From assembly GCA_027310325.1 (NCBI GenBank), contig DAIDBB010000120.1, positions 1-6,563 of the forward strand: DNA of 6,563 nt, read 5' to 3'. This DNA is from a bacterium. GTDB lineage: Bacteria > Desulfobacterota > GWC2-55-46. A program made the translations under genes and the position numbers. The notes beneath the pieces were generated by a model that saw only the letters and a program-made list of their open reading frames with translations, ran no database searches and had not been told where the DNA came from. Below are positions 1 to 5,059 of the stretch, in pieces. Position 1 is the stretch's first letter. The number at the start of each line of letters is the position of its first letter.

Positions 1-170
1 GTGTAGACCTCTACAAGATAGCGAAGCTCCTGGGACATAGGGATATCAAAATGACACAGAGGTATTCGCATCATTGCCCTGAGAGTTTAAGGGACGGGGT
101 AGAGGTGCTGGATAAAGTTACAACAGTTTTACAACAGTCCAACGAAAAAGGGGCTACGCTTAACGCGTAA
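1..170 (+). CDS. Tyrosine recombinase (phage-type integrase), C-terminal end only
   Basis: Open from the window edge (first whole codon at base 3) to TAA at 168-170, giving 55 residues. The motif KLLGHRDIKMTQRYSHH is the C-terminal signature of tyrosine recombinases: the His of LGH (codon 36-38) is the H/W-box residue, and the Tyr of QRYSH (codon 63-65) is the nucleophile that forms the covalent DNA-3'-phosphate link during strand exchange. A tail of about 34 residues follows the Tyr. The N-terminal arm-binding and core domains lie outside the window, so integrity and element type cannot be judged. The gene ends 14 bases before the 3' end of a tRNA-Ala gene on the other strand, as expected for an element that integrates into that tRNA. 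Its last codons overlap the tRNA terminator hairpin, so the final residues may be host-derived after integration. Family assignment is firm; activity is unknown. Confidence 0.88.
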   Translation, partial: VDLYKIAKLLGHRDIKMTQRYSHHCPESLRDGVEVLDKVTTVLQQSNEKGATLNA

Positions 171-176
171 CCCCTT
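145..176 (-). terminator. Intrinsic terminator of tRNA-Ala, overlapping the integrase 3' end
   Basis: Read on the minus strand, AAGGGGTTACGC pairs with GCGTAGCCCCTT around a 5-base loop (12 pairs, one of them G-U), followed by TTTTT. Arms are 148-159 and 165-176 with the loop at 160-164. It begins 9 bases after the encoded CCA of the tRNA. In the plus direction the same hairpin has one C-A mismatch and a poor T tract, so it fits leftward tRNA transcription best but might also slow rightward integrase transcripts. Confidence 0.75.
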
Positions 177-184
177 GTATTTAC

Positions 185-260
185 TGGTGGAGCAGAGGGG
201 GATCGAACCCCTGACCTCAAGACTGCCAGCCTTGCGCTCTCCCAACTGAGCTACTGCCCC
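185..260 (-). tRNA. tRNA-Ala (anticodon GGC)
   Basis: On the minus strand the 76 bases fold as a canonical cloverleaf. The acceptor arms are GGGGCAG and CTGCTCC and contain the G3-U70 pair that is the alanine identity element. The D arm is GCTC/GAGC, the anticodon stem is CAAGG/TCTTG with loop CTGGCAG (anticodon GGC, reading GCC and GCU), the variable loop is AGGTC, and the T arm is AGGGG-TTCGATC-CCCCT. The discriminator is A73, and the CCA end is encoded in the DNA at 185-187. The gene is intact, so any element inserted at its 3' end has restored the sequence. It has its own promoter upstream and terminator downstream. Confidence 0.97.
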
Positions 261-288
261 GCGCTAAAACATTTCAATCAAGCTCTGT

Positions 289-317
289 ATTATACTGAAA
301 TAGACCGCTCGACGCAA
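289..317 (-). promoter_or_regulatory. Sigma-70-type promoter for tRNA-Ala
   Basis: On the minus strand, TTGCGT (317-312) and an exact TATAAT (294-289) are separated by 17 bases. Transcription would start near 282, leaving about 20 bases of leader before the mature tRNA 5' end at 260. The -35 matches consensus only in its TTG, which is acceptable with a perfect -10. Confidence 0.7.
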
Positions 318-374
318 ATATATTTTTAACATCAGCGGCACGGTCTGTCAATCTAAAATTGTTGACATTGGCAG

Positions 375-403
375 TTGACAAAATATTTTATTAATGGTAG
401 AGT
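375..403 (+). promoter_or_regulatory. Probable HU promoter with extended -10
   Basis: An exact TTGACA at 375-380, a 17-base spacer and TAGAGT at 398-403 are preceded by TG at 395-396 in the extended -10 position (TGnTAGAGT). Start would be near 410, giving a leader of about 155 bases. A second exact TTGACA at 362-367 with TATTTT at 384-389 (16-base spacer) is an alternative overlapping promoter. The surrounding DNA is AT-rich compared with the genes. Confidence 0.6.
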
Positions 404-422
404 CGCTCATAAATTTTCTTAC

Positions 423-457
423 AATCATTGCGTGTTCACGTTTTTTGCGAATCATTG
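423..457 (+). repeat. 8-bp direct repeat AATCATTG in the HU leader
   Basis: AATCATTG occurs at 423-430 and 450-457. The 19 bases between hold a tiny inverted repeat (CGTG-TT-CACG, 431-440) followed by six T (441-446). The second copy runs straight into the G-rich ribosome site of the small upstream ORF. It may be chance in AT-rich DNA, a pair of regulator half-sites, or part of a weak attenuator; the hairpin is too short to call a terminator. Confidence 0.3.
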
Positions 458-471
458 GGGGGAGAAATTGT

Positions 472-537
472 ATGAAAGACCCGCATGAGACGCGAGCAGC
501 GAAGCCGTTTAGACAAGTCCGGAGAGTTTGCATTTGA
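472..537 (+). CDS. Possible 21-residue leader peptide upstream of HU
   Basis: ATG at 472 follows GGGGGGAG (457-464) with a 7-base spacer, an excellent Shine-Dalgarno arrangement, and the frame stops at TGA 535-537, 27 bases before the HU start. The product would begin MKDPHETRAAKP and is basic, with a cluster of Arg near its C-terminus. It lies inside the predicted HU transcript and has no recognisable family. The support is the ribosome site and position only; a short frame of this length arises easily by chance. If real it could act as a cis-regulatory uORF rather than as a protein. Confidence 0.35.
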   Translation: MKDPHETRAAKPFRQVRRVCI

Positions 538-564
538 AATTAAAAATAGAGGAGGAGGGTTCAG

Positions 565-849
565 ATGGCAAAACCGTTGACGAAGTCCCAGATCGCAGAC
601 AATATCGCAAAGAAGACAGGGGTCACAAAGAAAACCGCCGGTGATATGCTGAACCAGTTGGCTCAGCTTTCCTATAAAGAGGCGAAGAACTCCTTCACGA
701 TCCCCGGTGTCGGAAAGCTCGTACTCGTAAACAGGAAAGCCAGGATGGGAAGAAACCCCCAGACCGGCCAGGCCATCAAGATACCCGCAAAGAAGGTCGT
801 GAAGTTCAGGGTAGCCAAGGCTTGCAAAGACGCGGTCCTCGGTAAATAA
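565..849 (+). CDS. HU/IHF-family nucleoid-associated DNA-binding protein
   Basis: This 94-residue protein matches the usual HU/IHF length of about 90-100. The N-terminal helical dimerisation half (about residues 4-41) starts MAKPLTKSQIADNIAKKTGV. Residues 44-50 give FTIPGVG, close to the family's F-x-x-PGFG turn with Val in place of the second Phe. The DNA-binding arm carries RKARMGRNPQTGQAIKIPA (57-75), where Pro65 of GRNP is the minor-groove intercalating residue. Members of this family bend and compact DNA as dimers and assist recombination and replication initiation. The start is fixed by GGAGGAGGG just upstream (550-558). HU versus IHF subunit cannot be settled by eye; the arm resembles an HU-like subgroup seen in Desulfobacterota-type genomes. 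It is a single-gene unit with its own promoter and terminator. Nearness to an integrase is noted, but I see no reason to treat HU as part of the element. Confidence 0.95.
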   Translation: MAKPLTKSQIADNIAKKTGVTKKTAGDMLNQLAQLSYKEAKNSFTIPGVGKLVLVNRKARMGRNPQTGQAIKIPAKKVVKFRVAKACKDAVLGK

Positions 850-872
850 TAAGCGCAAATCGCTCAAGAGGT

Positions 873-918
873 AACGCTGAAGCGGCCGGAATGTAAGATT
901 TCGCCGGCCCTTTGCGTT
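873..918 (+). other. Large imperfect hairpin in the HU 3' untranslated region
   Basis: GGCCGG (884-889) pairs with CCGGCC (904-909). Below a bulged C883, GAAG (879-882) pairs with CTTT (910-913), and AACGC (873-877) pairs with GCGTT (914-918), about 15 pairs around a 14-base loop. No T tract follows on either strand, so it is not a standard terminator. It sits between the HU stop and the real terminator and could protect the transcript 3' end. Confidence 0.45.
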
Positions 919-952
919 GGAAGTTTGTCATAATCGAAAATGAAAATAACAG

Positions 953-980
953 TGCCCCGGCACATGCCGGGGCATTTTTT
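953..980 (+). terminator. Intrinsic terminator of the HU gene
   Basis: TGCCCCGGCA (953-962) and TGCCGGGGCA (965-974) are perfect inverted arms separated by CA, immediately followed by six T. The innermost pairs would open to make a normal-sized loop, leaving 8-9 GC-rich pairs. It separates HU from the nrdR-rib operon and excludes any nrdR start upstream of it. Confidence 0.93.
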
Positions 981-996
981 ATTGCCTCAAATCTAC

Positions 997-1025
997 TTGT
1001 CTTTTGGCTATTTCTTCTGTATATT
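997..1025 (+). promoter_or_regulatory. Predicted promoter of the nrdR-rib-nusB operon
   Basis: TTGTCT (997-1002) and TATATT (1020-1025) are spaced by 17 bases and match consensus at 4/6 and 5/6. The -10 ends only 6 bases before the nrdR ATG, so transcription would start at or next to the A of the start codon. The site follows the HU terminator by 16 bases. I could not see an NrdR-box palindrome or an FMN riboswitch here. Confidence 0.55.
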
Positions 1026-1031
1026 GCCGTT

Positions 1032-1496
1032 ATGAAATGCCCCTTCTGCGGTTATCTCGAAGACAAGGTCATAGATTCAAGACTGTCCCATGACGGCGGC
1101 ACCACGAGGAGAAGGAGAGAATGCCTCAAGTGCGAAAAAAGGTTCACTACCTATGAAAGGGTGGAGGAAAGCCTGCCGCTGGTCGTAAAAAAAGACGGAA
1201 CAAGAGAGACTTTCGACAGGAATAAGATCCTGAGCGGCTTGGTCAAGGCCTGCGAGAAAAGGCCCGTCGGAATGGAGGACATAGAAAAATCCGTTGAGCG
1301 CCTCGAGCAGAAGTTCCTCGATTCCGGGGTGGAGATACAGAGCAAGGCCATAGGAGAGGCGGTCATGGAGGAGCTTAAGAAGCTCGACGAGGTCGCCTAC
1401 GTAAGGTTCGCTTCGGTGTACAGGGAGTTCAGGGACATAAATGAGTTCATGAAGGAACTTAAGGACCTCCTGGTGGACAAAAAGAGGAATAAGTAG
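1032..1496 (+). CDS. nrdR: Transcriptional repressor NrdR
   Basis: NrdR is a 154-residue repressor that binds NrdR boxes upstream of ribonucleotide reductase genes and senses ATP/dATP. The N-terminal zinc ribbon shows Cys3, Cys6, Cys31 and Cys34 (MKCPFCG ... RRRRECLKCEKRFTTYE) with the conserved VIDSR element between the pairs. An ATP-cone domain spans about residues 49-139, including PLVVKKDGTRETFDRNKI and VAYVRFASVYREF. Length is normal for the family. The frame is open upstream to 912, but the HU terminator lies inside that extension and the family begins at this Met, so the ATG at 1032 is chosen. No Shine-Dalgarno precedes it, and the predicted promoter suggests a leaderless mRNA. The stop is 2 bases before ribD, the common nrdR-ribD linkage. 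No reductase gene is in the window, so its targets lie elsewhere. Confidence 0.96.
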   Translation: MKCPFCGYLEDKVIDSRLSHDGGTTRRRRECLKCEKRFTTYERVEESLPLVVKKDGTRETFDRNKILSGLVKACEKRPVGMEDIEKSVERLEQKFLDSGVEIQSKAIGEAVMEELKKLDEVAYVRFASVYREFRDINEFMKELKDLLVDKKRNK

Positions 1497-1498
1497 GG

Positions 1499-2590
1499 AT
1501 GCCGCACGAAAGGTTCATGCGGGCGGCGTTAAGGCTCGCTCTTAAGGGTGCGGGGCTTACGAGCCCCAACCCGGCGGTAGGCGCCGTACTAGTCAAAGAC
1601 GGCCGTGTCATCTCAATGGGGTATCACAGGAAGGCGGGCCTTCCGCACGCCGAGGTCGAGGCGCTCAATGCCTTGCGGGAGGACGTATCGGGCGCAACGC
1701 TTTATGTGACCCTTGAGCCGTGCTGCCATTGGGGAAGGACGCCGCCGTGCACCGATGCGGTCGTCAACGCCGGTATAGGGAAGGTCGTAGTAGGCGCGAG
1801 GGACCCGAACCCCAGGGTCGCAGGAAAAGGCATCAGGGCTTTGAAAGCGGCGGGGGTGGAAGTGATCTCGGGGGTGCTGGAGGCCGAGTGCCGCGAAATA
1901 AACGCCGCGTACGTGAAGTATATCACCATGAAGGCTCCTCTCGTAACGCTTAAGCTGGCTTCGAGCCTTGATGGAAGGATAGCCGCGCCTGACGGCGAAT
2001 CCAGGTGGATAACCGGCAGCGTATCCAGGGCCTTCGTCCACAGGCTTCGAACGCTCGCCGACGCCGTCATGGTCGGAAGCGCCACGGTCCTAAAGGACGA
2101 CCCGCTCCTTACGGTCAGGTCCGTAAAAGGCAAAAACCCCAGAAGGGTCGTCCTCGACAGCTCCTTTAGAATCCCTCTTGACGCAAAGGTACTTAAGCGC
2201 AATGACGCAGATAAGGGCCCTCCTATCGTATTCACGACAGCGGCCGCTTCAGGGGCCAAGGTCAAAAAGGCCGTGAAGGCCGGGGTCCATGTCATAAAGG
2301 TCCCCGCCGCAAAGGAAGGGGTCGATATAAGGAAGGTCCTTAACGAGCTCGGAAAGCTCGAGGTAACAAGCCTCCTTGTGGAAGGAGGAGGGAGGGTGGC
2401 GGCGTCGTTTCTGAAGGCAAAGGCCGTTGACAGGCTCATCCTTTTCCTTTCGCCGGTATTTCTCGGTGGAGACGCGGTCCCGTCCATAGGGCCGCTTGAG
2501 CTTAAGGCCTTAAAGGCCTCGCCAAGGCTTAAGAGACTTTCAACCAGAAGTATGGGAGATGATATACTTATCGAGGGTTCTTTCAGTTAG
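1499..2590 (+). CDS. ribD: Bifunctional riboflavin deaminase/reductase RibD
   Basis: This 363-residue enzyme catalyses steps two and three of riboflavin synthesis: deamination of the pyrimidine product of GTP cyclohydrolase II, then NADPH-dependent reduction of its ribosyl group. The N-terminal cytidine-deaminase-like domain (about 1-146) has SPNPAVGAV (22-30), the zinc His50 and catalytic Glu52 in PHAEVEAL, and zinc ligands Cys75 and Cys84 in EPCCHWGRTPPC. The C-terminal reductase domain (about 147-363) shows LKLASSLDGRIA, RWITG, DAVMVGSATVLKDDPLLTVR and LLVEGGGRVAASF. Both domains look complete, with motif residues intact and length typical. ATG at 1499 follows the nrdR stop by 2 bases; AGAGG at 1483-1487, inside nrdR, is a slightly distant ribosome site. 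Tight spacing implies translational coupling with nrdR. Confidence 0.97.
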   Translation: MPHERFMRAALRLALKGAGLTSPNPAVGAVLVKDGRVISMGYHRKAGLPHAEVEALNALREDVSGATLYVTLEPCCHWGRTPPCTDAVVNAGIGKVVVGARDPNPRVAGKGIRALKAAGVEVISGVLEAECREINAAYVKYITMKAPLVTLKLASSLDGRIAAPDGESRWITGSVSRAFVHRLRTLADAVMVGSATVLKDDPLLTVRSVKGKNPRRVVLDSSFRIPLDAKVLKRNDADKGPPIVFTTAAASGAKVKKAVKAGVHVIKVPAAKEGVDIRKVLNELGKLEVTSLLVEGGGRVAASFLKAKAVDRLILFLSPVFLGGDAVPSIGPLELKALKASPRLKRLSTRSMGDDILIEGSFS

Positions 2591-2600
2591 TGGAGTCTTT

Positions 2601-3254
2601 ATGTTTACAGGGATAATAGAGGATATAGGCAGAGTAAAATCTGTTGAAAAACGAGAGGCTTTTGGTAGAATAAAAATCGAGACTTCCCTTGACCTTAACG
2701 AGGTCAGGACTGGCGGAAGCATTTCAGTGAACGGCGTCTGCCTTACGGTGACCGTGCTTTCAAGGGGCGCATTTGACGCCGACTTGAGCGACGAAACGCT
2801 TCGCGTAACGACCCTTGGGACGCTCAAGACCGGGGACAAGGTGAACCTTGAAAGGGCCCTGACGCTCTCCAAGCCCCTCGGCGGGCACCTTGTGGCCGGA
2901 CATGTGGACGGTCTCGGCACCGTAAGGTCGCGGACCTTCAGGATGGACTACATGGATCTGGAAGTGGAAGTCCCGGCGGAGCTTATGGGGCAGATGGTAT
3001 TAAAGGGGTCCGTTGCCGTTGACGGCATAAGCCTTACGATAGCCGAGGTAAAGCAGTCCGGCTTTAGGGCCGCCGTTATCCCGCAGACACTTAAGGAGAC
3101 GACCCTATTACTTCGGCGCGAAGGGTCGAAAGTAAACATAGAGACGGATATCATCGGCAAGTACGTCGAGAAGTTCTTTCTGGCGGGCGGAAAAAAAGAG
3201 ATAACCGAAGATTTTCTGGCCGAGCACGGCTTTTTTACAAAAGGGCGGTCATAG
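2601..3254 (+). CDS. ribE: Riboflavin synthase, alpha subunit
   Basis: This enzyme dismutates two 6,7-dimethyl-8-ribityllumazine molecules to riboflavin and the pyrimidine precursor, the last step of the pathway. The 217 residues form two homologous lumazine-binding barrels. The first begins MFTGIIEDIG and has SISVNGVCLTV (Cys47) and GGHLVAGHVDG (His101); the second has KGSVAVDGISLTI (Ser144). These match the catalytic Cys, His and Ser positions known from the E. coli enzyme. The N-terminal MFTG is conserved and functionally required, which fixes the start at 2601 rather than an in-frame ATG at 2559 inside ribD. TGGAG at 2591-2595 supplies a ribosome site. The gene is 10 bases after ribD. The C-terminal tail of about 20 residues beyond the second barrel looks ordinary. 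Some naming schemes call this gene ribC. Confidence 0.97.
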   Translation: MFTGIIEDIGRVKSVEKREAFGRIKIETSLDLNEVRTGGSISVNGVCLTVTVLSRGAFDADLSDETLRVTTLGTLKTGDKVNLERALTLSKPLGGHLVAGHVDGLGTVRSRTFRMDYMDLEVEVPAELMGQMVLKGSVAVDGISLTIAEVKQSGFRAAVIPQTLKETTLLLRREGSKVNIETDIIGKYVEKFFLAGGKKEITEDFLAEHGFFTKGRS

Positions 3255-3275
3255 GCGCACTAAAAAAGAGGTTAT

Positions 3276-4511
3276 ATGGCGGTGAAGAGGATAGAAGAGG
3301 CGCTTAAAAGGATCCGGGAAGGCCAGATGGTCATCCTTGTGGACGACGAGGACAGGGAAAACGAAGGTGACCTTTGCATGGCCGCCGAGAAGGTCACGCC
3401 CGAGGCGATAAACTTCATGGCGAAGTACGGCAGGGGGCTCATATGCCTCACCCTCACCGAGCCGCACGCCGACGAGCTTGACCTTAAGCCCATGGTCGAG
3501 GAGAATAGCTCCCTTTTCAGGACCGCTTTTACTGTATCCATTGACGCCAAGAAGGGCGTGACTACGGGCATATCAGCCTCCGACAGGGCCATAACCATAC
3601 TTACGGCCGTCAGAGACGGCGCAAGGCCCGAGGACCTCGCCAGGCCCGGCCACATATTCCCGCTCCGCGCTCGAAAGGGCGGGGTCCTTGTCCGCACCGG
3701 ACAGACCGAGGGCTCGGTTGACCTCTCGAGGCTCGCCGGTTTCAGGCCCGCCGGGGTCATCTGCGAGATAATGAAAGAAGACGGCTCGATGGCCAGGATG
3801 AAGGACCTTGATCTCTTTTCAAAAGAGCACGGCCTCATGATAGTCACGATAGCCGATATCATTGAATATAGATTAAAGAAGGACCGTCTTGTAAAAAGGG
3901 TTGCCGAGGCCGCGCTTCCGACTAAGTACGGGGGCGAGTTCAGGGCCATAGCGTACACGAACGAGATCGACTCGCAGGAACACGTTGCTCTCGTGAAGGG
4001 CGAGATAGATCCCGATGAGCCGGTCCTTGTAAGGGTCCATTCGGAATGCCTTACGGGCGATGTCCTCGGCTCCGAGAGGTGCGACTGCGGAGACCAGCTC
4101 CGTGGCGCGATGAAGATAATAGAAAAGGCCGGTAAAGGTGTCCTCGTTTACATGCACCAGGAAGGCAGGGGCATCGGGCTTGCCAACAAGCTCAAGGCCT
4201 ATGCGCTCCAGGACCAGGGGCTCGATACGGTAGAGGCCAATGAAAAGTTGGGCTTTAAGGCAGACCTGAGGGATTACGGGATAGGGGCCCAGATACTCCT
4301 CGACCTCGGCGTAAGGAAGATGAGGATAGTCACCAATAACCCGAAAAAGATCGTCGGCCTCGAGGGCTACGGCCTTGAGATAACCGACCGAGTTCCCATA
4401 GAGTCGGTCCCGCACAGCAGGAACGTAGAGTACCTGAGGGTAAAGAAAGAGAAGATGGGACACCTTATAAGCAATCTCGGCGACGTAGAGGGTAAGGGCA
4501 AGAGGAAATAA
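3276..4511 (+). CDS. ribBA: RibBA: DHBP synthase / GTP cyclohydrolase II fusion
   Basis: Its 411 residues carry both entry reactions: ribulose 5-phosphate to 3,4-dihydroxy-2-butanone 4-phosphate (N-terminal RibB, about 1-205) and GTP to the pyrimidine precursor (C-terminal RibA, about 206-411). RibB shows DDEDRENEGDL (23-33), GISASDRA (98-105), PGHIFPL with catalytic His126, and CEI with Glu164. At 140-150 the usual R-x-GHTEA reads RTGQTEGSVDL, so the second metal-ligand His of the E. coli enzyme is Gln143 here. RibA has zinc Cys258, Cys269 and Cys271 in SECLTGDVLGSERCDCG, QEGRGIGL (295-302), catalytic Asp330 and Arg332 in ADLRDYG, and TNNPKK (353-358), all intact. AAGAGG lies just before the ATG. 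The fusion is the normal bacterial form and feeds both RibD and RibH. Whether Gln143 matters for RibB activity is open. Confidence 0.96.
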   Translation: MAVKRIEEALKRIREGQMVILVDDEDRENEGDLCMAAEKVTPEAINFMAKYGRGLICLTLTEPHADELDLKPMVEENSSLFRTAFTVSIDAKKGVTTGISASDRAITILTAVRDGARPEDLARPGHIFPLRARKGGVLVRTGQTEGSVDLSRLAGFRPAGVICEIMKEDGSMARMKDLDLFSKEHGLMIVTIADIIEYRLKKDRLVKRVAEAALPTKYGGEFRAIAYTNEIDSQEHVALVKGEIDPDEPVLVRVHSECLTGDVLGSERCDCGDQLRGAMKIIEKAGKGVLVYMHQEGRGIGLANKLKAYALQDQGLDTVEANEKLGFKADLRDYGIGAQILLDLGVRKMRIVTNNPKKIVGLEGYGLEITDRVPIESVPHSRNVEYLRVKKEKMGHLISNLGDVEGKGKRK

Positions 4512-4537
4512 GCCCCTCAGGGGCGCTTCATTATAAT
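4512..4537 (+). promoter_or_regulatory. Hairpin plus TATAAT in the ribBA-ribH gap
   Basis: GCCCC-TCA-GGGGC (4512-4524) forms a short 5-pair hairpin right after the ribBA stop, followed by an exact TATAAT at 4532-4537 and an AT-rich run. No good -35 is present at 16-18 bases, and the T tract is too far from the stem for a standard terminator. It may be a partial attenuator or an internal promoter that boosts ribH and nusB; neither is certain. Confidence 0.3.
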
Positions 4538-4565
4538 TTTAAAAAAAGGGATAACTGGAGGCGAT

Positions 4566-5042
4566 ATGCCGAAAACGGTCGAAGGTAACCTTTCCGCGAA
4601 GGGGCTCAAGGTGGCGCTCGTGGTAAGCAGGTTTAACGACTTCATAAGCGAAAGGCTGCAGGAAGGGGCGGTAGACACGCTCTTAAGGAGCGGGGCCGCC
4701 GAGGGTGACATCGACATCGTAAAGGTCCCGGGTTCATTCGAGATGCCCGTTGTGGCCAAGACGCTCGCGCGTAACGGAAACCACGACGCCATAATATGCC
4801 TCGGGTGCGTGATACGGGGCGCTACACCTCATTTTGACTACGTGGCGGGCGAGGCCGCCAAGGGGATAGCGAAGGTCGCCCTTGACTACGAGTGGCCCAT
4901 AACCTTCGGGGTCATAACAGCGGACAACCTCGAACAGGCCATAGAGAGGGCCGGCACGAAGTCGGGTAACAAGGGCAGGGACGCGGCGCTTACCGCGATC
5001 GAAATGGCGAACCTCCTTAAGACTATCGGCAGGAAAAAATAG
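4566..5042 (+). CDS. ribH: 6,7-dimethyl-8-ribityllumazine synthase RibH
   Basis: RibH condenses the ribityl-amino-pyrimidinedione made downstream of RibD with the DHBP made by RibBA to give dimethylribityllumazine, the substrate of RibE. The 158-residue length is typical. Visible motifs are VVSRFNDFI (19-27), VPGSFEMP (54-61) for ribityl-substrate binding, LGCVIRGATPHFDYV (79-93) with catalytic His89, PITFGVITADNLEQAIERAG (111-130) and GNKGRDAAL for phosphate binding. All key positions are present. GGAGG at 4557-4561 precedes the ATG with a 4-base spacer. The gene is separated from ribBA by 54 bases, the widest gap in the operon, and from nusB by 17. Members assemble as pentamers or 60-subunit capsids; which form occurs here cannot be told from sequence by eye. 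Confidence 0.97.
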   Translation: MPKTVEGNLSAKGLKVALVVSRFNDFISERLQEGAVDTLLRSGAAEGDIDIVKVPGSFEMPVVAKTLARNGNHDAIICLGCVIRGATPHFDYVAGEAAKGIAKVALDYEWPITFGVITADNLEQAIERAGTKSGNKGRDAALTAIEMANLLKTIGRKK

Positions 5043-5059
5043 TTACTAAAAGAGTAGAC

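Larger units (their letters stand above)
1..188. mobile_element. Probable right end of an integrated element at tRNA-Ala
   Basis: This is inferred from the integrase C-terminus lying directly against the 3' end of an intact tRNA gene. Tyrosine-integrase elements commonly use the 3' part of a tRNA as attB and restore the gene on insertion. The exact crossover cannot be seen because the partner att copy, a repeat of the tRNA 3' end or terminator, would lie outside the window to the left. It could equally be a degraded remnant with only integrase surviving. Confidence 0.45.

Noticed and set aside
431..446. CGTG-TT-CACG plus T6 as an intrinsic terminator in the HU leader
   Set aside because: Only 3-4 pairs with an impossibly small or 4-base loop; too weak to terminate alone. 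Kept only as part of the leader finding.
348..533. Minus-strand 61-codon frame across the HU leader
   Set aside because: No ribosome site upstream of its start, no recognisable composition or motif, and it overlaps the HU promoter and leader on the opposite strand.
912..1031. Upstream extension of nrdR to a TTG at 912
   Set aside because: It would translate through the HU terminator hairpin and T run, has no ribosome site, and adds 40 residues before the conserved MKCPFCG start.
1613..2487. Long minus-strand frames under ribD (and similar ones under ribBA, ribH and nusB)
   Set aside because: Antisense shadows of strongly conserved genes in GC-rich DNA; no motifs or ribosome sites support them.
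2508..2534. Repeated AGGCCT/CTTAAG palindromes near the end of ribD
   Set aside because: They arise from repeated Leu-Lys-Ala and Lys-Ala codons in the coding frame; no stem followed by T tract and no known function.
2559..2600. Upstream ATG for riboflavin synthase
   Set aside because: It lies within ribD and adds 14 residues before the conserved MFTGIIE N-terminus; the ATG at 2601 has a close TGGAG.
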